Assembly: GCA_025738555.1 (NCBI GenBank)
Contig: JAOVFP010000015.1
Coordinates: 2,046,001-2,110,000, forward strand
DNA: 64,000 nt
Origin: Cyathus striatus
Lineage: Eukaryota; Basidiomycota; Agaricomycetes; Agaricales; Nidulariaceae
Direction of reading: 5' to 3'
Each line of letters starts with the position of its first letter. Within the stretch, counting starts at the first letter, position 1. Made by a program: the position numbers and the translations under genes. The notes under the pieces were generated by a model, which saw nothing but the letters and a program-made list of their open reading frames with translations, did not search any database and had not been told where the DNA came from. Positions 57,297-64,000 of the stretch are shown in pieces.

Positions 57297-57406
57297 CGAA
57301 TTGAACGTGTCGGCGTCGATAGAGACGTCCTCAGTAAGTATCTCTTCATCCTCGTATCTTCTACCTTTACATTAACTATTAGACACACTCACTAAAGCAT
57401 ATCCAG

Positions 57407-59383
57407 ATGGAAGATCCAATACCCCATGCTCCATCCAAACTATTGGACATCACGCCGCTTACAGAAATCCTTGCTTCCACGTCCAGCTCTTCACCTCCAT
57501 CCTCCAAATTTGTTGAACTTCTCTCAAAGCCTTCATCGGAAGCCTACCTCTCTTATCTTACAACCCTATCTCTCCCAAGCCTCTTAGCAGAGCCAGCCAA
57601 CCTCCAAACAGAATCTCATCATCTGACATCAAGCCTAACGTCTCTAACACATTCATCATACCCGACATTCATATCGCTTCATAAAACCACTACATCTCTG
57701 ACAGAATCTCTATCGTCACTGTCAACCTCCTTGGATGCACTAGTAAACAGCAGTCTCCCAACTCTTGAAGAATGCGCAAAAGGATGGAAGGATAGAACAG
57801 AACCGATTCTCAGAGAACGGAGTAAGGCCCTTGTTGTGCTCGAACAGCACGAGAAAATTCGCGACTTGCTAGATATACCGTTACTGATCGACACTTGCGT
57901 CAGGAATGGCTATTTCACGGAAGCACTTTCACTGGCTTCGCACGCGACTGCAATTGCCGACAAGGCGTCCAAGTCATCTCCTCCACCCCTTATCATATCT
58001 TCCGTTCTGGCAGAGGTGCACAACTCAATACTTCATATGCTATTGTCCCTACTGCAAACACTGCATGAACCCAACCGCAAACTGCCTGCATTATGGAAAG
58101 CGGTCAGCTTCCTTAGGAAAATGGATGCATTTGGTCCCAAATCACCGATACCTTCATCATCTATTTCTTCCATATCATCCCAACTTCCTGACTTTCCTGG
58201 TGAGGACATTGTCGATCCCGAAGAGCAGCTGGCATTAGCCTTTCTCATTGGACGCGAATCATGCTTGAAAGGATCTTTGGAACCTTGTGCGCGAGATGTA
58301 ATGCGCGTGGTAAACAGAGATGTGGATGACCATCTTGACGATAGGGAAAAGGAAGATCTTGCGCGATATCTTAAAAAATATATCGACGTATGGCGAGAAG
58401 GTGTTCATGATGTTATTACGCAATTCGATACTATTTTCCTCGACAGATCAGAGGGCGCGGGGGCAGGTGCTCCCCTATCACCTACGCACAAGACCAATGG
58501 ACATGCCTCCTCTCCAAATGGCCATAGTCCAGACTCAGGTGACGTTACAGTGTATGCCTCTTTACACGCCTTGATAGCGGCTTATTCTCATCACACACTG
58601 ACCGTGCATATCTTACCGATCCTCTCAAAATCCCTGTCATATCTTTCACTATCTCTGCTACCGTCACTACTCACCCAACTCACATATTGTGCGAGTGCGT
58701 TTTCACGCGTTGGGCTTGATTTCCGTGGGCTTCTGAGCGGACTGTTCGAAGACGCAGTCGCTGGCATCGTAAAACGCGAATTTGATGGTGCTAGCAAGAA
58801 ATGGACTGCGAGAGTGAAAAAGGCCCACGACACCGGATTTGGGGCAAATGCAAGTACAAGAGAACGCTCCATGATTACAGAACTGCCATCCAAATGGCTT
58901 CTTGTGTCTTCTGCAGTGTCATCTCCTCCCACACCTCCTTCACCTTCTCCCTCCTCCGATTCACCTCCTCATATTCCTCCACAGTTGCTTGCGTCGTATC
59001 CCCCCATTGCGCAGCACACCAATACACTACTTTCCATATTGAATAATCTCCGCTTACTCGCACCTCCGCGCATCATCGCACAACTCGACACTTCCCTCTC
59101 TGATGATACACTTGCTTCAGGTGGAGAGGCGCTTTTATCGTATCTCAAGTCTGCGTGGTTGTGGACAACCGACCGCCGGATTGGAGAAGAAGAAGACAGA
59201 GAACGGGAGAGACGAATAATAAAAGCTACGGGGCAGGTATATTTTGGCGTCTTTATTCCCTTTATGAAGAGGGCCCTAGTTGAGGGAGTGTTTAGCGTCA
59301 AAGACTCGGAGAAGGGGGAAGGAGGGGAACTGGAGAGAGTTATATCGGAATGGGAGGAATGGACAAAGGGATTAGATGGATGA
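57407..59383 (+). CDS. COG8: conserved oligomeric Golgi complex subunit 8
   Basis: COG8 (Dor1) belongs to lobe B of the COG tethering complex that retrieves vesicles to the Golgi. The 658-residue frame has no intron. The N-terminal part matches the Dor1-like domain: EAYLSYLTTLSLPSLLAEP, YPTFISLHKTTTSLTESL, LEQHEKIRDLLDIPLLIDTC and RNGYFTEALSLASHA. Then LLSLLQTLHEPNRKLPALWK, FLIGRESCLKGSLEP and KKYIDVWREGVHDVITQFD follow. A low-complexity insert (GAGAGAPLSPTHKTNGHASS) precedes HALIAAYSHHTLTVHILPIL. The C-terminal half is helical with a Ser/Pro-rich loop (SPPTPPSPSPSSDSPPHI). The ATG at 57407 fits the conserved N-terminus. Confidence 0.92.
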   Translation: MEDPIPHAPSKLLDITPLTEILASTSSSSPPSSKFVELLSKPSSEAYLSYLTTLSLPSLLAEPANLQTESHHLTSSLTSLTHSSYPTFISLHKTTTSLTESLSSLSTSLDALVNSSLPTLEECAKGWKDRTEPILRERSKALVVLEQHEKIRDLLDIPLLIDTCVRNGYFTEALSLASHATAIADKASKSSPPPLIISSVLAEVHNSILHMLLSLLQTLHEPNRKLPALWKAVSFLRKMDAFGPKSPIPSSSISSISSQLPDFPGEDIVDPEEQLALAFLIGRESCLKGSLEPCARDVMRVVNRDVDDHLDDREKEDLARYLKKYIDVWREGVHDVITQFDTIFLDRSEGAGAGAPLSPTHKTNGHASSPNGHSPDSGDVTVYASLHALIAAYSHHTLTVHILPILSKSLSYLSLSLLPSLLTQLTYCASAFSRVGLDFRGLLSGLFEDAVAGIVKREFDGASKKWTARVKKAHDTGFGANASTRERSMITELPSKWLLVSSAVSSPPTPPSPSPSSDSPPHIPPQLLASYPPIAQHTNTLLSILNNLRLLAPPRIIAQLDTSLSDDTLASGGEALLSYLKSAWLWTTDRRIGEEEDRERERRIIKATGQVYFGVFIPFMKRALVEGVFSVKDSEKGEGGELERVISEWEEWTKGLDG

Positions 59384-62300
59384 TTGCTTTGTGTATGTAT
59401 TGTATGCCCCTAAGTATATACTAGTATTTTTTTATGCTATATCGATATATTATAGATTAAGACCAGTCACTAAATATAAAGAAGCTGCCTGGGTTTTTTT
59501 GCCTCGAAATCGGAAATATTTTGGTGTTTAATATCAATCGTTGTACTTCAGCCTACTTCAGCACATCATGTCACGTGCTTGGTAATCGAAAGTTCGATCT
59601 TCCACTACTGAGACAAACTGTATCTGTCACAACTGTGATTTGGCCGCCGTCCAGCAATACTTCTGTGTCTTACCACCGTGTATGTAATCCCCAGAGGAAG
59701 CGTGTTCGACAGGGGTCCTGCGTTATCTCCCTTCATGTCAGAATCGTGTTGGACCTGGGCCGCACAGAGTAGCATATTGGCTGCTATAGACGGCGTCCTT
59801 ATGTTATGGTCAAATCAAGGATACATCTGCTCAGACTCCCTCCATTCTCATTGAAATGCGTTTGCTCTACCTGTTGCTGCCGAGGGCTACAATCAGAATA
59901 ACTATTTCCTCCGGAAGAAAACGCCTCTTGTAGGCAGTTGGAATGCCGGAAAGGTGACATTCGAGTTGTCTGCTTCGCGTTCAAAACCTCTGATATTTCG
60001 TTTGAGTATATCACTTTCCTAGTGGACTATCTTTTGTCGTTGACATCCGTTACTCTAACGGAACAGCTAGTTCGAAAAGAGCACATTCCTGTCCTGATTT
60101 GAGATTTTTGCAACGATCTAAACCCTTCATGTCCAAGAGTTTGAGAGGACATGACTTAATGACTTTCATCATCCTCTCGAACACATGCCACTGGTCTTTA
60201 TTTATAGCGGCAAAGTCCACCACCATAGCCATAACTCCGCCTTTTTCGTAGTAAGAAACAGATTCCCCGTCATGGAACATTTTTCATGCCCGCTGAAGAG
60301 CTTGTGTATTGTAATGCAATATTCCGGTTATCTATTACGGAAGATTGCTCAGCGCCATAGATGTATACCTCAGGTTCAAACTAACTTGCGGATAATCAGG
60401 TTCCTGATTGACTGAGCTACTTAGACTATCCGACTCTTCGTATGCCATCTCAACTACACGATGATCCATTTTTCGACGGGATGATATAATGGTGTCAAGG
60501 ATCCTATCGGAGACGAAGGTACTTGTACTTATTGTTCCACTCACCGCCGATCCAAGTCTGTATATCTTCTTGCCATGCTCGAACACCGGGAGTCATTCGC
60601 TGCGTTCAAGTACCATGAAGTCGTATCTCGGACGCTTATCCTTGCTAGCGGAACATGCAACTCTTTCTCGGAGCTCAGCCTACTCTTTGTTTCCTAATGG
60701 CCCTCTTATTGCTCGCTTTCTAGACGTGGTGCCGTCATCGTCAGTTTTGGACGTTCTTGTGTCTTAAACCTGGGATGGCTAAGAAGTAAATGAAAAATAG
60801 GCTCTCGGATCCCTTCATGAAGTATTCCTTTATCGCATAGCATTGACCCCCTGTCAACTCGGACTTCCATTTTATCGTCATTTTTCAATTCTTCCACTCC
60901 AGTATAGATCCTTATAGAGCTTGCCAACTCGCCCAAGCCCATGCACACGGACTCCGGCGCAGAATATCATCAAAAGCTAAGATGAATTTTGTTTTTACCC
61001 ACGAAATTACCAGGATCAATTGTCGGAATCAAATATGTTTAGCTATATTCCAGTCAGTTCCTTACCATCACACTATGTATTAGCATCATGTCTAACGTGA
61101 TATGTATTCAATTCGGTGTCATACTGCACATGGGCATACCTATTCATCATGAAGAAAAACTCACTTATCTTTTATCAGGAATTGTGGCTGACATTTTGAC
61201 TGTTGAACTTTTTATGCGTCGTTGTCCAGACTCCACTGGCAGGGCACGTACTAGCTTGTGGTTTCATTGGGATCTCATCAAGAATCAGCGAATGCTTTAG
61301 ATTACCACCACGGATTCGTTCCGCTTCCCGTGGTTATATCGCTATCTGAATCACATTCCAATATGCTTCACTTCTGGACCGCTTCTCATCCTATGACTCC
61401 AAAAACATTCATCAGTCCGATGAAGTATATAAATAAAAGCGCCGAGTCTTATTGTTTTATGTTCTTCTCTACAACTGGCACCGGCGCCAGATGACGCGGT
61501 ACATATCGATAAATGGTGGCATTCTAAAGTTAGACCCTGCCTGTTAGACTTTCGACACGACCCTCGCTCAAAAAGCCCAGTCCCAAAAATAACAAACTGC
61601 CGCCGGTGTCGGTTCCGGCGCACAGCCCGACAGGGCTGACACAATAATAACCATTGTTCATTGTCCAATGTTCACAGACCACACGCCTTCCATTTTGACT
61701 TCGGGGATCCCGCCCGTTTGAGTCACCTACAAAGCACGACTATATCGTGGGAATAGCAATCCCGCCAGGGACAAAGCGCGACATTGCGCGACAGTATATA
61801 TGATCATGACGGTTTCAGCGTTACCCTCCCGACGACACAGGGTAACCGGGAGCCCGTCGTAGGAACAAACGTTGAACAGATATATATCTCGGGCGCGTCT
61901 CAAGCTGAAAAAACATCCGAAATTGAAATTTCAAACGTGATTTGCGAAAAGATCTGAGACTCCAAGGCAGCGAATGAAAGTGCAGTGAAACACGCGCAAA
62001 ACAGGGCTGAACATTGCACGCGAGATCCGGAAAAAATGTCCGTCTAATATGCGTGTGAACCAGGCGAGCGTAATATATACGTTGGAATGGAGCAGAATGG
62101 AGCATGTAGGATGGAGTCAGGACCGATAGAACAATAGAGGGATCGCCGGTTTAGTTGGAGGAATCTAAGAGCGAGCCCTAGCGAGCCGCGGAAAACATGG
62201 ACTCGAGTTCAGATAATGACAAAAGAAAGCTTGGCCGGGACGGAGACGGAGACATATTGGGAAACCGTAGCCACACGATCTTGAAGCCTCACGACCTGTC

Positions 62301-62688
62301 TTTAGCCTGCTCTGCGATGGTGGCGCCAGCAAGATAATTTGAGCATACGAAACACCGATACAGATTAGTGGAGGTTAACAAGCAGGACGATTCGTTATCT
62401 CCTCGTATTATCTTCCTTTGCTTGCGGTTCCAGCAAATAGAAATTTCCAAGTTCATTGAAAGCACAATACAAGCAATTAGAATAAGCACAACACTTGATT
62501 CTGACCGAAGCTACTCGTAAAAAAAACCAACACGTGGCGTTTCGGTGTTATAGCGATATAGAATAGGCACAAGCACGAGTACAAGCATGCGTTGAAATAT
62601 GAGAAATAGTTGTACATTGCACAGCAGATAATTGGACGACGCCTCGTGTAGCACGGGAGAATGAAATAATTGGGGTTAAAGCGGAAGT
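59384..62688. other. 3.3 kb gene-poor region
   Basis: Only short frames without family resemblance on either strand. Between 61.5 and 61.8 kb the base composition rises in GC with several CG-rich motifs. Near 62.08 kb the minus strand carries ATATATTACG. No gene, LTR or transposase was recognised. Confidence 0.4.
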
Positions 62689-63692
62689 CTACATAGCCGT
62701 GGCTTCACGCAGACAAAGGGAAGATGCTACACGTTGTAGTTGACCAGAGGATGCAAGCGTCATGTATGACTCAGTCAGAACTTGGAAGCTTTTTGTGAAA
62801 TCCAGCCGGGTAGTTTTCGAACAGCAGCCCTCGAGAACAACGCAATTAAGCGACATTGGCGAAAGAAGGTGTCGTGTATGTTGAGATAATAGCATTCCTA
62901 ATATCCCGGAAGAAGTTAGCCAAAGCAAGAAGGCAAACGCCAGCGGAAGCGCTAGGGATCGAGAGGCATTGAATGGGAGGGTGAGTGAAAGAAGGGCTGT
63001 CTTGTGTTCCAAAAACAAACCGGGGTGCTTCCATAATGGAGCCCATTCCCGTAAACTTGAGAGATATGACCATATCAGCTGGTTACAGCTGGAAAGTATC
63101 AACGGTGTTGAGCGATAGAAATGATATCACGAACAGCAATACTTGTAATATAAGAGCATGCTGCACATCTCGAAATGATATTTGAGTGAGAAAAACAGGC
63201 AGATAAAATGAAAGGTCGTAAGCTTTTATGATACATATCTGATGGATCCGGTCAAACGCTGATGGGAGCGAAGGCTCAAGATGAGATATTACAGGAATAG
63301 GACGGCCACTGAAAGCCGAGCGGTCAAGGTTCTTGAGGTCAACTTTGAAGGCTATACGCTGGAGTCACCTTCGACCACTGGTATGTTCATGTTACCAGGA
63401 AGAAGTGCCAAAGCTTGATCCTTGGGAGACATGAACCAGGTTTGGTATGTAAAGGATCGATGGTTTCCCAAGCGAGTCGCGTCGAGAGAATGCACATGCT
63501 GCCCGTCCGCCACATGCAGAAGAGGAGCAGGAGTCATCCAGGGAAACTGCTGCGGTAGATGCACATACGTCCGTAGTAGTCCGTACTATTTCCACTGGTT
63601 ACTTAAGCCAAGTACAATGGAAGAAACGAGTCAGAAACAAGGGACGAGGCGGTGAAGTTACCTTGTTGGGGATTGCGGTTACTGGGATACAT
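62689..63692 (-). CDS. doubtful multi-exon gene, no family recognised
   Basis: A candidate start MYPSNRNPQQ at 63692 is followed by a GTAACT donor. Open minus-strand stretches follow: HLPQQFPWMTPAPLLHVADG and GNHRSFTYQTWFMSPKDQAL at 63.36-63.58 kb, then VDLKNLDRSAFSGRPIPVIS from 63.34 kb. From 63.10 to 62.69 kb a 137-residue frame has one hydrophobic segment (LALPLAFAFLLWLTSSGILG). The stretches are longer than most chance frames nearby, but the splice joins between them are not convincing. It may be a fast-evolving gene, a relic or chance. Confidence 0.22.
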
Positions 63693-64000
63693 ATTGCATA
63701 AGATTTAATTGAGAGGAATTGAAGGTTCGATGTATGAGGTTCTATCGAGCGCCCATCGATTGGGTTTCTGGGTGGGCTACAGCGGAGAATAGCAGTACAT
63801 GAAGTCTGTGGTTATTTGGGTAGGATTACGGAAGGTATGTCAGAGAGTTGTTGTAAAAGAGGTGATAGATTGCTACTCAGAGTAAAAGATAGGTGGTCGA
63901 TCATAGTAAAGTGCAAGTCTAGTGGAGTGATTGTTAAGTACGAGATTAGATACTGGATATGCTCACCCATTGAAAAATTAAGAGACAGTTGCAGTGACAT

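Larger units (their letters stand above)
54218..57406. other. 3.2 kb gene-poor region
   Basis: Short frames only. A minus-strand frame at 55188-55595 has two hydrophobic stretches (LQLSLLLCLLLSELDM and LFKWLLIIPLVGTFAVLA) but no recognisable family. An inverted repeat pair is listed separately. The last 150 bases are the COG8 promoter and leader. Confidence 0.45.

Noticed and set aside
59570..59625. Second TTCGA-containing tRNA-like stretch
   Set aside because: AGTTCGATCTTCC resembles a B-box but no cloverleaf could be built around it.
61821..62105. 94-residue minus-strand frame rich in Arg and Phe
   Set aside because: No introns, family resemblance or supporting promoter; composition is that of translated non-coding DNA.

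Overview
The window is nuclear DNA of a filamentous basidiomycete, most likely an Agaricomycete. Genes carry many short GT-AG introns of about 45-60 bases. Recognisable proteins include the fungal kinetochore protein ASK1, a divergent Agaricomycete-type G-alpha subunit, secreted carbohydrate-active enzymes and F-box proteins. No ribosomal RNA, convincing tRNA, CRISPR array, prokaryotic operon or intact transposon was seen. All annotation is by eye from translations and splice signals; no search was run.

Layout. 0.4-4.6 kb (minus): a decayed G-alpha fragment, a relic of the ASK1 3' end and a long G-alpha gene (copy 1). 4.6-5.8 kb: a decayed member of a basidiomycete family of unknown function. 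6.2-9.7 kb (minus): ASK1 and a small coiled-coil protein. 10.1-21.6 kb: a carbohydrate block of a GDSL/SGNH esterase-like protein, a GH51 arabinofuranosidase, a DUF5695-like secreted protein and an MFS sugar transporter. 22.7-24.9 kb: two decayed alpha-ketoglutarate-dependent (xanthine dioxygenase-like) genes. 25.4-32.9 kb (plus): a tandem array of six paralogues combining an F-box-like N-terminus with a nucleotidyltransferase-like GS...DLD motif. Two are intact, one is shortened and three are decayed. 33.2-36.4 kb: inositol monophosphatase, proteasome alpha-5 and a RidA-type deaminase. 37.3-40.0 kb (minus): G-alpha copy 2. 40-45 kb: no recognised gene. 45.1-54.2 kb: a Ser/Thr-rich single-pass membrane protein with a duplicated exon, a multi-pass membrane protein, the splicing factor CLF1 and an F-box protein. 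57.4-59.4 kb: Golgi tether subunit COG8. The last 4.6 kb is gene-poor, with one doubtful minus-strand gene.

Conserved single-copy housekeeping genes (ASK1, IMPase, proteasome alpha-5, RidA, CLF1, COG8) are interleaved with fast-evolving accessory genes. The three accessory themes are G-alpha duplication with mosaic divergence, the F-box/nucleotidyltransferase-like array with birth-and-death evolution, and the carbohydrate block in which the esterase appears to have lost catalytic residues. The F-box/nucleotidyltransferase-like array is the best candidate for an undescribed system.
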